This document shows, in pieces, positions 8,013 through 15,003 of a stretch of DNA of 45,861 nucleotides (position 1 is its first letter; each line of letters starts with the position of its first letter). The notes below the pieces were generated by a model. It had not been told where the DNA came from. It did no database searches and saw only the letters and a program-made list of their open reading frames with translations. The stretch is from a virus: positions 1 through 45,861 of IMG/VR virus record IMGVR_UViG_3300044515_000006; one strand, given 5' to 3'. The position numbers and the translations under genes were made by a program.

Positions 8013-8324
8013 ATGCGGGATCTAAAGTATCGGCGGTGGGTTGCTTATCATTGGTGCTGCATCGACCTTGAGGCTTATGAAAAAGGGACTACTGGCGTCG
8101 GGCCCCACTTTTCGTTTGCGGTTTCGCAGGCGGCACACACCGAAAACAACGGCACGTCGAGCAAAGGTCTGGACTCCTCGTGCGTTCCTCTTTGCGTGAT
8201 GCACCACGCCGAATACGACAAGGGCCGAAAAGCCTTCGAGGCAAGGTACAGCGTGGACCTTTTAGCAATTGCGAAATTGTACTATGCTCGTTATCTGGAA
8301 GAAACACAGAAGTCCAATCCATAG
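8013..8324 (+). CDS. HNH-like/DUF968-type nuclease, start uncertain
   Basis: A 103-residue protein with a treble-clef HNH-like arrangement: a Cys near the N terminus (HWCCID), AAHTENNG in the middle, and VPLCVMHHAEYDKG. This is the DUF968/HNH pattern often found beside RusA. The frame is open upstream to 7944 and encodes a basic segment (LKRTPVKRKRSGVRRGPM) typical of the N terminus of this family, but no ATG, GTG or TTG lies there. The real start may therefore be non-canonical, and 8013 is the first standard one. It probably processes recombination or replication intermediates. Confidence 0.65.
   Translation: MRDLKYRRWVAYHWCCIDLEAYEKGTTGVGPHFSFAVSQAAHTENNGTSSKGLDSSCVPLCVMHHAEYDKGRKAFEARYSVDLLAIAKLYYARYLEETQKSNP
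8268..8288 (+). promoter_or_regulatory. possible internal promoter for 8333
   Basis: AATTGCGAAATT (8268-8279), a one-base variant of the palindrome, is followed 4 nt later by a TATGCT-like box (8283-8288) at the 3' end of the HNH-like gene. The geometry equals that of the sites at 1783 and 31898. The next start (8333) has its own TAGGAG Shine-Dalgarno, so this transcript would be leadered. Confidence 0.35.
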
Positions 8325-8332
8325 GAGACTCC

Positions 8333-8809
8333 ATGTCAGACACGTTAGTATTTTCATCGGCGCGGCTCAGAAGTTTCAGCCGTGACGCAAATTCGGGAAC
8401 GGCGAAGTTCTCAAGCAGCATTTCAGCGGCAGTACAACGGGCCTTGAAATGGGAAGACCTTCCCGAGTGCTACACAGGCGGGAAGCCGGAAGGATCCCTT
8501 CACGCAACTGAAATCGAGATGGCTCCAGACGAAGACGGGCTGAAGCGTCAGAAGTTCAAGCTCGCGACGTCTTCGATCAACAAGTTTGAAATTGTGCGGC
8601 TGGAGCTGGAGGGGAAGAAATCGAAGGGGCATCGGCTGGAACTCCGGTTCGACGTGAATTTCACGGATACGAAGGGCGCGGAGAAGCTGGAGAAGTTCAT
8701 TCTGGTAGCCGGGGATGCGAAAAGCAAACTCACAGTGTCGTACGTGAAGCAAGAGGAACTGAAACTGATTGACGAGCAACAAGCACTCGACACGACGAAG
8801 GCTGATTAA
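8333..8809 (+). CDS. hypothetical DNA-metabolism protein
   Basis: A 158-residue protein starting at ATG 8333 with TAGGAG 6 nt upstream; upstream in-frame ATGs overlap the previous gene and lack this support. The middle (KRQKFKLATSSINKFEIVRLE, then HRLELRFDVNFTDTKG) is beta-rich and highly charged. It sits between the HNH-like gene and RusA, so a role in recombination or replication is likely. It could be a ssDNA-binding accessory, but no OB-fold signature can be claimed by eye. Confidence 0.6.
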   Translation: MSDTLVFSSARLRSFSRDANSGTAKFSSSISAAVQRALKWEDLPECYTGGKPEGSLHATEIEMAPDEDGLKRQKFKLATSSINKFEIVRLELEGKKSKGHRLELRFDVNFTDTKGAEKLEKFILVAGDAKSKLTVSYVKQEELKLIDEQQALDTTKAD

Positions 8810-9243
8810 TGGTGGAAATTCGCGTCTACGGTTCGCCGGCTCCGCAGGGTTCGAAGCGATTCCTGGGGCTGAAAGGCGGCAAGGGAATCATGGTGGAGTC
8901 CTCGAAGGCGGTGAAACCGTGGCGCGAGGCGGTCAAACAAGCTGCTTTAGAGGCCATGCAATCGCGCAGCGGGGCTGTCCAGGGCGCTTTGGTGGTCGAA
9001 ATGGTGTTCACGGTCCTAAAACCCAAGAGCGCGCCTAAGAACCGCCAGACGTGGCCAGACAGGAAACCGGACCTCAGCAAACTAATCCGATCAACTGAAG
9101 ACGCGCTAAGTGATGCTGGCGTATGGGAAGATGACGCCCGAGTGGTCGAATATCGAATGGTCAGTAAGGTTTATCCCAATGAAGGCCCAGGCGCGCTGCA
9201 TATCCCCGGCGCCGTGATTCGCGTGTTTCAGGTGAACGAATGA
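8809..9243 (+). CDS. rusA: RusA-like Holliday junction resolvase
   Basis: A 144-residue protein with the RusA pattern: N-terminal VYGSPAPQGSKRF, and the acidic catalytic cluster in KPDLSKLIRSTEDALSD (Asp88, Asp98) followed by VWEDDARV (Asp108/Asp109). RusA enzymes cut four-way DNA junctions symmetrically as dimers, resolving recombination intermediates or branched DNA before packaging. Length and residue spacing are normal. The start overlaps the previous stop (TAATG), and the end overlaps 9240 by ATGA. Confidence 0.9.
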   Translation: MVEIRVYGSPAPQGSKRFLGLKGGKGIMVESSKAVKPWREAVKQAALEAMQSRSGAVQGALVVEMVFTVLKPKSAPKNRQTWPDRKPDLSKLIRSTEDALSDAGVWEDDARVVEYRMVSKVYPNEGPGALHIPGAVIRVFQVNE

Positions 9244-9461
9244 AAATCACCAATCCTTGGAAATGTGATGGGCCGGGTTGTTCGCAATTGAAGGGAGAGA
9301 CTAACCACTGGCTTTTGGTTTCAGCAAACGATCCACTTTGTTTTATGATTCAGCCTTGGGATGAGCGGCTCGCTGCGATTGAAGGAAATATGCACATATG
9401 TGGCTCGGTATGTGCCGGAAAAACCCTAGAAAAGTGGCTCACTTCTCGGTCATCTCCATGA
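9240..9461 (+). CDS. small zinc-binding protein, C terminus remodelled by HNH insertion
   Basis: A 73-residue protein with a zinc-ribbon-like pattern: WKCDGPGCSQLKGETNHW at the N terminus and CGSVCAGKTLEKW near the end. The downstream HNH gene overlaps its stop by ATGA. Directly after that HNH gene, 10099-10143 encodes a second version of the same ending (CAAKALNKW), suggesting the HNH gene inserted near the 3' end and brought or left a substitute tail. The function is unknown. Confidence 0.65.
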   Translation: MKITNPWKCDGPGCSQLKGETNHWLLVSANDPLCFMIQPWDERLAAIEGNMHICGSVCAGKTLEKWLTSRSSP

Positions 9462-10099
9462 AAATTATAAACCTTGTCAGACAACGTTTCGGGAGACTGC
9501 TTGTGTTATCACGCACTTCCAAAATACCGGGCAAGAAACATTCTCAATGGCTATGTCGTTGCGAGTGCGGGAACTCTTTGACGGTTTCCAGTAACAGGCT
9601 GACCAGGTCCATAACGCGGTCCTGTGGCTGTCTTAGGAGATTGCCTGTAGCTCCACGATTTTGGGCTAAAGTGCAAAAAAGAGGCGTTGATGACTGTTGG
9701 GTGTGGACCGGGAACTTAACAGAGAAGAACGGGTATGGCCGCTTGCGTGTGTCTGGGCAGATGGTTTGTGCGCATCGTGTTTCCTGGGAGCTTCACAATG
9801 GTCTAATTCCAGAAGGTCTGTTAGTCCTCCATAAATGCGACAATCCCCCATGTTGCAACCCAGCGCATTTATTTCTGGGGACGCATAAAGACAACTCAAT
9901 GGACGCAATCGCTAAATCCCGCCACGCACACGGCGAACGGGCCGGAACTGCGGTTTTGACAGCAGACCAAGTTCGTGAGATTAGAACACTATACTCGACC
10001 AAGCAAGCCAACCAACCTGAGTTAGCGGTAATGTTCAATCAGAACACTGGAAATATCTCGCGAATCATCCGTCGCGAAATGTGGGGGAGCGTGGTTTGA
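9458..10099 (+). CDS. HNH homing endonuclease
   Basis: A 213-residue protein. The N-terminal zinc-ribbon module (WLCRCECG, then SCGCL, residues about 27-55) is followed by an HNH_3-type core (CWVWTGN, AHRVSWELHNG, VLHKCDNPPCCNPAHLFLG) and a C-terminal helix-turn-helix-like segment. The start at 9458 is coupled to the previous stop by ATGA. Free-standing phage HNH enzymes of this type nick or cut DNA at a conserved site to spread their own gene. The site here lies in the small zinc protein gene. Confidence 0.9.
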   Translation: MKIINLVRQRFGRLLVLSRTSKIPGKKHSQWLCRCECGNSLTVSSNRLTRSITRSCGCLRRLPVAPRFWAKVQKRGVDDCWVWTGNLTEKNGYGRLRVSGQMVCAHRVSWELHNGLIPEGLLVLHKCDNPPCCNPAHLFLGTHKDNSMDAIAKSRHAHGERAGTAVLTADQVREIRTLYSTKQANQPELAVMFNQNTGNISRIIRREMWGSVV

Positions 10100-10143
10100 T
10101 GTGCGCGGCAAAGGCTCTCAATAAATGGGCAGGCAGTGCCTAA
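10099..10143 (+). pseudogene. orphan 3' end of the interrupted zinc-protein gene
   Basis: Immediately after the HNH stop (TGATG overlap) 14 codons read MCAAKALNKWAGSA. The segment CAAKALNKW matches CAGKTLEKW at the end of the 9240 product in 6 of 9 positions, with many third-base differences. It looks like the original C-terminal end separated from its gene by the HNH insertion. It may also serve only to carry ribosomes to the GTG at 10136. Confidence 0.5.
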
Positions 10144-10921
10144 ACCGTTGGCAATAGACCTCTTCTGCGGTCTTGGCGGATGGGCGGAAGGCTTTCTATC
10201 GGAAGGGTACGACGTGGTGGGGTTCGACACTGAGCGTCACGATTATGGCACTGGCGGTTATCCCGCACAACTCGTTCTTCAGGACGTGTTGACCTTGCAC
10301 GGTTCGCAATTTCGCAATGCTGCGGTGATCGTAGCGAGTCCACCTTGCCAAGCGTACAGCTATCGGGCGATGCCTTGGAAGCGTGCGAAAGCGTTGCCGC
10401 CTCCGAGCAATGAACTATTCGACGCCTGTTTTCGGATTCAGCGGGAAGCCTCGGAAGCTGCGTGGCGGCATATTCCGATGGTGGTTGAGAACGTGAAGGG
10501 CGCTCAACCGTGGGTAGGTAGGGCAGCGTGGCACTACGGGAGTTTCTACCTTTGGGGCGATGTGCCAGCGTTGATGCCAATTACTTTCAATGGCACAAAA
10601 CTACCGGGCAACAATGGGCCGCGGCTGTGGAAAGACCGCGAAGTTCAGTGGTTATGTGACGCGACGAAGAACAACGGCGGCTCGTGGTTCAACCAAGCAC
10701 ACAACACAGAGAGCGGCACAGGGAGGAATCCGGTTAACGGCAGTGATGGCGTTAAGCATGGAGGCGATTGGTTCTCGGGATACGGCGGGGGATTCGGCTG
10801 GGACCACTCGCAAATGAGACAACACTCCTCGAAGTCGCCAGCACGTAAAGCTGCTTCTGCTCAGATAGCGAAAATACCGTTTCCGCTCGCCAGCCACATC
10901 GCCCGAGTTTTCAAACCGTAA
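10136..10921 (+). CDS. cytosine-C5 DNA methyltransferase
   Basis: A 261-residue C5 methylase. Motif I DLFCGLGG (8-15), motif IV SPPCQAYSY with catalytic Cys71, motif VI VVENVKG (Glu118), and a C-terminal motif X-like ASAQIAKIPFPLASHIA are visible. A canonical QRR motif VIII is not obvious and the target-recognition region is short, as in many small phage enzymes. It uses a GTG start. No restriction partner is adjacent, so protection from host restriction or regulation is likely. It is the genome's second DNA methylase. Confidence 0.88.
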   Translation: MPKPLAIDLFCGLGGWAEGFLSEGYDVVGFDTERHDYGTGGYPAQLVLQDVLTLHGSQFRNAAVIVASPPCQAYSYRAMPWKRAKALPPPSNELFDACFRIQREASEAAWRHIPMVVENVKGAQPWVGRAAWHYGSFYLWGDVPALMPITFNGTKLPGNNGPRLWKDREVQWLCDATKNNGGSWFNQAHNTESGTGRNPVNGSDGVKHGGDWFSGYGGGFGWDHSQMRQHSSKSPARKAASAQIAKIPFPLASHIARVFKP

Positions 10922-10958
10922 ATTATGCCGAAACGACAATTAACAGGATTTCCGCAAA

Positions 10959-11170
10959 GTTTTCAACATCACCGACTCAGCAATTTCATCGCGATACACT
11001 CATGTGTGGAAAACTTATCGAATTGCCCTGTGGACATCTGTTGAAATCTTGCATGACGGGCCGAATCTTCAACAGCCGTCAACAAAGCTTGCACAGTTTT
11101 TCAACATGTGAAAATCTCTTCAGTGCCATGAACCACAAACGATATACGGCAGTTTTCCACATTTCCACAG
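10959..11170. other. candidate replication origin with DnaA-box-like sites
   Basis: The 322-bp gap 10922-11243 holds no convincing gene. It contains TGTGGAAAA (11005-11013) and TTTTCCACA (11153-11161), inverted perfect matches to the DnaA-box consensus TTWTNCACA, plus ATTTCCACA (11161-11169). Three TTTCAACA sites (about 10961, 11039 inverted, 11100) are near matches. Clustered DnaA-type boxes in a gene-free gap just after the DNA-metabolism operon suggest an origin. Confidence 0.55.
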
Positions 11171-11243
11171 GACCTACTAATACGATTTACTCTTATAGCC
11201 TAGATTTGAACAGCAGAAACAGTAAGGCGGAAGGGTTCGCAAT

Positions 11244-11501
11244 ATGACACCAGATCAGGAAAGGCACGCCGAGAACATGAGAGAGCGAAACGCGCGAACT
11301 GTTCAGGGCAGGAAAACCACAGCCTATCGATGCGGCTACGATCCCGAGGGCAAGTCTCTTGCGCATACTGCGGCGCATTGGCAGACGTGTTCAGACAAAG
11401 AATGCCGTGCGGCGTGGAATCGTTGGCTTCAGCTTCGCGCAGAACTCGGACGCAAACGCGGCATATTGCGCAATTCAACAGAAGAGACTATGCTAACGTG
11501 A
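11244..11501 (+). CDS. hypothetical protein
   Basis: An 85-residue, strongly basic and charged protein with Cys residues (CGYDP, CSDKEC) spaced as in a possible zinc site and Trp-rich WNRWLQL. A Shine-Dalgarno-like GGAAGGG precedes the ATG. It is the first gene after the candidate origin; DNA binding is plausible but unproven. Confidence 0.5.
   Translation: MTPDQERHAENMRERNARTVQGRKTTAYRCGYDPEGKSLAHTAAHWQTCSDKECRAAWNRWLQLRAELGRKRGILRNSTEETMLT
11466..11494 (+). promoter_or_regulatory. promoter, TTGCGC -35 type
   Basis: TTGCGC (11466-11471), a 17-bp spacer and TATGCT (11489-11494) lie inside the 3' end of the 11244 gene. They drive transcription toward 11614 and a possible 24-residue ORF at 11510-11584. 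Confidence 0.55.
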
Positions 11502-11613
11502 GATGTTGCGATGGCACAGGCGGGCGACAAAGTTCATTTTCACCCAAGTAAAACATCATCGACATCGCTGGTATTGGTATTTTAGATTTTACTTTCACAG
11601 GAGACATCACCAC

Positions 11614-11943
11614 ATGGACACTTTCTCGACTCAAGTCGGCAAATCGGAACGCATCCAAGCAAACCCGGTTGACGATCTACACGTACCGCAACCCATCACC
11701 GGAAACGTTTCGTACACGTCCTCGAATGAAGCTGTAGCGACCGTGACACCGAACGCGGGCGCCGCAGGCCAGATTCAGGTTGACGTCAAAGGCGTGGCGG
11801 CCGGGAGCGCGATTATCACCGCAACAGCGCAAGATGCTGAATCGCCGGCCAAGCAATTTTCTGGAGCATTCACAATCAACGTAACGGCTCCAGCGACACC
11901 GCACGCGAGCACGTTTGACTTCGCGGACATCGGGCCGGTATAG
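11614..11943 (+). CDS. Ig-like (BIG2-type) domain protein
   Basis: A 109-residue protein whose whole length fits a bacterial Ig-like group 2 fold: VSYTSSNEAVATVTPNAG, then VKGVAAGSAIITATAQD and a final beta strand TINVTAP. ATG 11614 is preferred because CAGGAG lies 11 nt upstream; the longer in-frame reading from 11503 is an odd His/Arg/Trp-rich extension. BIG2 domains decorate many phage head and tail proteins and bind surfaces weakly. A virion decoration role is possible, but it lies far from the structural operon. Confidence 0.65.
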   Translation: MDTFSTQVGKSERIQANPVDDLHVPQPITGNVSYTSSNEAVATVTPNAGAAGQIQVDVKGVAAGSAIITATAQDAESPAKQFSGAFTINVTAPATPHASTFDFADIGPV

Positions 11944-12082
11944 ACGAGTTTGCTGGCGTGGCGGGTAATGCCGCACTTTCCTCGCGCGAGAAGGAGAGAC
12001 TGCTACACGCCAGCAATTCAGATTGGCCGTTAACTGGAACGGCACGGCGCCTATCCCGCGGGTAGGCATTTGGGAGGACGGG

Positions 12083-12110
12083 CGGCCCGGTTTCGTGCGT
12101 CTCCGGGCCG
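12083..12110. terminator. GC-rich hairpin, terminator-like
   Basis: CGGCCCGG (12083-12090) pairs perfectly with CCGGGCCG (12103-12110) around a 12-nt loop, between the Ig-like gene and 12132. There is no clear T-run after it, only CTAAATTT. It may be an mRNA-stabilising or attenuating stem instead of a true terminator. The rest of 11944-12131 holds no supported gene. Confidence 0.45.
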
Positions 12111-12131
12111 CTAAATTTCATAGGAGCAATC

Positions 12132-12623
12132 ATGCCGGATTTTGCAAGATACGCCGCGGATAATACCCGCTTCAATTCGACCTTGGCGTAGGCTCACACC
12201 TTCGCGCAAATCGCCTCAATCATCGGGCTCACGAACCCGAGAATATTCGTACAACCGAAACCCGGCACGAATGCGGGAGTGTTCCTGACTCCAGAAAAAG
12301 CCGATCAGAACGACGCGAATCGCTGGCCGGATCGCCGGGACGTGGATACGACCGGGATGGACATGCAGCAATTGGGGCTGACGGATCCCAACGTAAGCTC
12401 GCCAATGAATCTATCTCTGAGCGTGAACGAGTCGGACGATTTCTTCACCATCGGGGAGATTTACGGTCCGCTGGTAGACACCATGCACACTGAGGAGCGG
12501 CAAAACATCCTGAACGCATTCTTGACCGAAGTGGGGCAGGGCGGCAAGAAAGATACGACTGGATTGAAGGCCGACTTGCCGAATAAAATGGGCCAAGTGA
12601 ACGGGCTGCTCGCTCAGAAGTAA
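12132..12623 (+). pseudogene. hypothetical protein ORF interrupted by in-frame amber codon
   Basis: ATG 12132 has a good Shine-Dalgarno (TAGGAG). The frame reads 19 codons, meets TAG at 12189-12191 (codon 20), then stays open for 143 more codons to 12623 with normal composition. Without the amber the product would be 163 residues, helical and charged, of unknown function. A GTG at 12279 could start a shorter 114-residue product but has weak support. TAG is an ordinary stop elsewhere, so this is a nonsense mutation, suppression, or a sequence error (a C-to-T change from CAG is simplest). Confidence 0.6.
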
Positions 12624-12624
12624 A

Positions 12625-12825
12625 ATGCCACAGAATACCCCGACATGCACCTGTAATCAGCGTACGTGTCGGGTGTGTTCGCATCGGCGGCGGAACAAAG
12701 AAAGTGTTGAGCGAAAGCAAGAATACGAACGGAGAAAGCTTGAAGTTTTCAGCAAATCCCCTGAAGAGTTTGCAAGTGAAGTAAGAGAACGATTAGCAAC
12801 TTATCCCCACAGGCAGTTCGTTTAG
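12625..12825 (+). CDS. small basic Cys-rich protein
   Basis: A 66-residue protein. Four Cys in the first 18 residues (TCTCNQRTCRVC) suggest a zinc knuckle, followed by a strongly basic helix (RRRNKESVERKQEYERRK). It starts 1 nt after the previous stop and overlaps the convergent secreted-protein gene by 4 nt. It is probably nucleic-acid binding; the family is unknown. TTATCCCCACA, a DnaA-box-like variant, lies near its 3' end (about 12801). Confidence 0.55.
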   Translation: MPQNTPTCTCNQRTCRVCSHRRRNKESVERKQEYERRKLEVFSKSPEEFASEVRERLATYPHRQFV

Positions 12826-13739
12826 TCCCACGTATCAACTCCAGCAGCGAATCGAAGCCACTTCCAAATCACCCCGGCGTTGTTTGTATCCATTGAGGCC
12901 ACGCAGATTAACAGGTGTCCAGTCGCATCAATCGCGTAGATATTGCCTTCGGTGTTGGCGGCAGAACTGGGACCGCATGGACCGGGGACAGACGGAGCGC
13001 CCACGCGCGATAGGATCGCTGACGGGCCGGCTGAGCCTGAAGGCCAGTCCACAATGAACTGCGAGAAGGTGCGCATCCATCGATACACCGTCAGATTGCC
13101 TAATGAATCGATCTCGTTGGTTCTCATGCAAACGTAAAAGAATCGCTGATCGTCGAAAGTAAAGGTATTCGGTGTGCATAGACCTGGAGAGTTTGGAGTC
13201 TGCACAAACTTGAGCGAGTCGAAATTACTTCCGCCTCCACCACCAGGCGCTCCCGCTGGACCTAGCGGACCTTGATCCCCTTTATCCCCCTTGGCGCCCT
13301 GAATACCCGGTAAACCTTGCGATCCAGGACTTCCCGCGGCTCCAGGAGGGCCTATCGGACCCGGAGGACCTATCGGGCCGGCCGGACACGTCCCACACGT
13401 TCCTACGGGCGGCGTGGGCGGAACGCTGGAAGGCGGCAATAGGTGGATAGTCGCTATCGCAGTGACCGATCCATCCCGCACCTGAACGATTACGGTGTTA
13501 GAAGGCAGCGATCGGGCGGAATCGGGAAGTCCCGCAGACGGAAGAACAGACGGAGCGGTATACAATCCAGTGCTGTCGATAATCCCAAAGCTGTTGATTG
13601 CCCATGTTGGACTTTTGCACGCTGGGCAGGAGAACTGAATCTTCTGACCAGGCCCGGTGATTGTTGCATCACTTGGGACAATCACCAGTTGCGCAAACGT
13701 TGTAAACTGGAACACAATCAAACCAAGTAAGAGTTTCAT
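12822..13739 (-). CDS. secreted collagen-like protein with signal peptide
   Basis: A 305-residue minus-strand protein starting at 13739. Residues 1-17 (MKLLLGLIVFQFTTFAQ) look like a Sec signal peptide. An Ig-like region follows (CPAC, then IIDSTGLYTAPS, about 38-63), then a Pro-rich linker, about 15 Gly-X-Y collagen triplets (121-166), and a C-terminal globular domain with several Cys. An export signal is unusual for a phage structural gene and suggests a moron acting at the host surface. The Ig-like layout recalls acidobacterial secreted proteins. A TATAAT box lies 6 nt before the ATG, so it has its own promoter. A tail-fibre-type adhesin is the alternative. Confidence 0.75.
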   Translation of the reverse strand: MKLLLGLIVFQFTTFAQLVIVPSDATITGPGQKIQFSCPACKSPTWAINSFGIIDSTGLYTAPSVLPSAGLPDSARSLPSNTVIVQVRDGSVTAIATIHLLPPSSVPPTPPVGTCGTCPAGPIGPPGPIGPPGAAGSPGSQGLPGIQGAKGDKGDQGPLGPAGAPGGGGGSNFDSLKFVQTPNSPGLCTPNTFTFDDQRFFYVCMRTNEIDSLGNLTVYRWMRTFSQFIVDWPSGSAGPSAILSRVGAPSVPGPCGPSSAANTEGNIYAIDATGHLLICVASMDTNNAGVIWKWLRFAAGVDTWD

Positions 13740-13745
13740 AAGGGC

Positions 13746-13794
13746 ATTATAAGGCGAAAGCCTGATTGAACGGCCGCAAGTGCGCAATTATACT
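13746..13794. promoter_or_regulatory. divergent promoter pair
   Basis: On the minus strand TATAAT (13746-13751) is 6 nt from the ATG at 13739. On the plus strand TTGAAC (13766-13771), a 17-bp spacer and TATACT (13789-13794) are 6 nt from the ATG at 13801. TGCGCAATTA (13781-13790), a half-palindrome, overlaps the plus -10 element. Both transcripts should be leaderless. Confidence 0.6.
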
Positions 13795-13800
13795 TGAGCC

Positions 13801-14034
13801 ATGGAAAACACCAACAAGCAAATAAGCGCGGCTTTCGCGGTAGTTGCGGCAATGGCTGAAGCGATCCGCGAGCTTGGGACGGTTCCGAGCGGCACGCTGT
13901 ACGCACAGGTGATGGGCAAGCTGGACATTCACCAGTACGAGAGCGTTATCAAGACGCTGGTAAACACTGGACTGGTGGAAGAGACTTCGGCGCACGAACT
14001 GCGATGGATTGGACCGACACTATGCACCAAGTAA
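13801..14034 (+). CDS. winged-helix-like small protein
   Basis: A 77-residue helical protein. GTVPSGTLYAQVMGKLDIHQYESVIKTL followed by GLVEETSAHELRWIGP resembles a small winged helix with a terminal beta wing. It has its own leaderless-type promoter beside the secreted-protein promoter, so a regulatory role is plausible. It overlaps the next ORF by 13 nt. Confidence 0.5.
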   Translation: MENTNKQISAAFAVVAAMAEAIRELGTVPSGTLYAQVMGKLDIHQYESVIKTLVNTGLVEETSAHELRWIGPTLCTK

Positions 14035-14273
14035 GCTTTCAAATCGGAGTAGCGGCGGCACGGCTGAATCTCAGCAACGGTCAATTGTTGGGACTCGCCC
14101 GAGAATGCGCGCAAGATCACGGCATCGTCACGCTGGCAGACTTAACGGAAGGCGAAGCAAAGGAACTGCTCGGTTTCTTGTGGAGTGCAACTGCAGAGGA
14201 AATCACGAATAAGCTAACGAGGAAGCGCGCCGAGGATTGCGTGAATCGCCGGCGCGAATTGATTGGAGCCTAG
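14022..14273 (+). CDS. hypothetical protein
   Basis: An 83-residue helical protein. I chose ATG 14022 over 14004 because it gives a shorter overlap. The sequence has Leu/Ala-rich helices and a basic C terminus (TRKRAEDCVNRRREL). It is convergent with the minus-strand gene ending at 14270. No family is recognised. Confidence 0.5.
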   Translation: MHQVSFQIGVAAARLNLSNGQLLGLARECAQDHGIVTLADLTEGEAKELLGFLWSATAEEITNKLTRKRAEDCVNRRRELIGA

Positions 14274-14473
14274 ACCTTCGGAGCCATCTTAGCTTTCAAC
14301 TCCGCTTCCCACGTCAAACCTTGCTGCAGATCGGCTTTGAACCCAGCATCGTTCTGATCTAAAATCTGAACAACAGAAAGAGTCCCGTCCGGATGCTTGA
14401 TCAGCGTGATGACGCTCTGAATGATCCCAGATCCCAAAAGCGCATTAATTAAAGCGATTGCGCCGGCTCCCAT
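14270..14473 (-). CDS. small hydrophobic-N-terminus protein, lysis region
   Basis: A 67-residue protein. The first 24 residues (starting GAGAIALINALLGSGIIQSVI) are hydrophobic and could insert in a membrane; the rest is soluble and acidic/basic mixed. It begins 1 nt after the stop of the lipoprotein gene, so the two form a minus-strand operon. It may be a lysis accessory or inhibitor; this is inference from neighbours only. Confidence 0.5.
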   Translation of the reverse strand: MGAGAIALINALLGSGIIQSVITLIKHPDGTLSVVQILDQNDAGFKADLQQGLTWEAELKAKMAPKV

Positions 14474-14474
14474 G

Positions 14475-14924
14475 TTAGGCTCCTACCACGGACTGAACCA
14501 CTACAAGTCCGCTCTTGATTGTCTGCAAAATGGTTAAGACCCGCTGCTTTGTGGCTGGGTCTGTAATCGGAACCAGGCCTGTAGCGATCGAGTCATCAAT
14601 GGCGGCGATGATCGGATTGACCAGCGCGGCTATTTTCGGTTTCGTTGTTGGGGGAAGCTGCGTATAGCTTCTGGTGAGCGCGTCGGCCTGAATACCAGCG
14701 GCGTCGATCTTATCGCAAATCTGATAGATTGCCATCGTGTTGTTATCGCTGATAGCCTGGGGCGTCGAGGTGTTGGCGGTGTGAACGAACACGCGCAGAT
14801 CGTGGGCGGAAACCTGAACAACACTAAGGGACTGGGCCACTTTCTGCAATCCATTCGTACAGCCGGCGAGCGCGATGAAAAGCGCAAATACTGCTAGGAA
14901 ACGTGGTTTCGAAACGTGTTGCAT
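14475..14924 (-). CDS. phage-encoded lipoprotein (spanin or moron candidate)
   Basis: A 149-residue protein starting at ATG 14924. A basic N terminus (MQHVSKPR), a hydrophobic stretch and the lipobox LAGC at about residue 21 predict signal peptidase II processing. The mature part is helical and Ala/Thr-rich without further motifs. It lies opposite a holin-like gene, so an outer-membrane spanin subunit is one option and a surface-altering moron another. It is longer than typical o-spanins. The ORF extends upstream to 15017, but those residues would bury the signal peptide. Confidence 0.65.
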   Translation of the reverse strand: MQHVSKPRFLAVFALFIALAGCTNGLQKVAQSLSVVQVSAHDLRVFVHTANTSTPQAISDNNTMAIYQICDKIDAAGIQADALTRSYTQLPPTTKPKIAALVNPIIAAIDDSIATGLVPITDPATKQRVLTILQTIKSGLVVVQSVVGA

Positions 14925-14933
14925 AATGACGCA

Positions 14934-14939
14934 ATCATA
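14934..14939 (-). promoter_or_regulatory. -10 box for lipoprotein operon
   Basis: TATGAT on the minus strand lies 9 nt before the ATG at 14924, with TTGCGTCATT between, a degenerate copy of the palindrome. A divergent TACGCT (plus, about 14991-14996) lies 7 nt before the holin-like ATG at 15004. Confidence 0.45.
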
Positions 14940-15003
14940 GCACCAAAAGGCGAAACTAGTACTTGTTCCAGTGCGGAAGTACAGAAGTGTTACGCTTGGG
15001 CCT

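Noticed and set aside
11510-11584. A 24-residue ORF after the 11466 promoter
   Set aside because: It is too short and unrecognised to call, although the promoter makes it possible.
11503-11613. Extension of the Ig-like gene up to 11503
   Set aside because: The added residues are an abnormal His/Arg/Trp-rich run, and ATG 11614 has CAGGAG upstream.
12132-12623. Genome-wide amber recoding
   Set aside because: TAG is an ordinary terminator of several intact genes (for example at 4867, 17673, 18038, 22351, 36014, 43481), so only a local event is supported.
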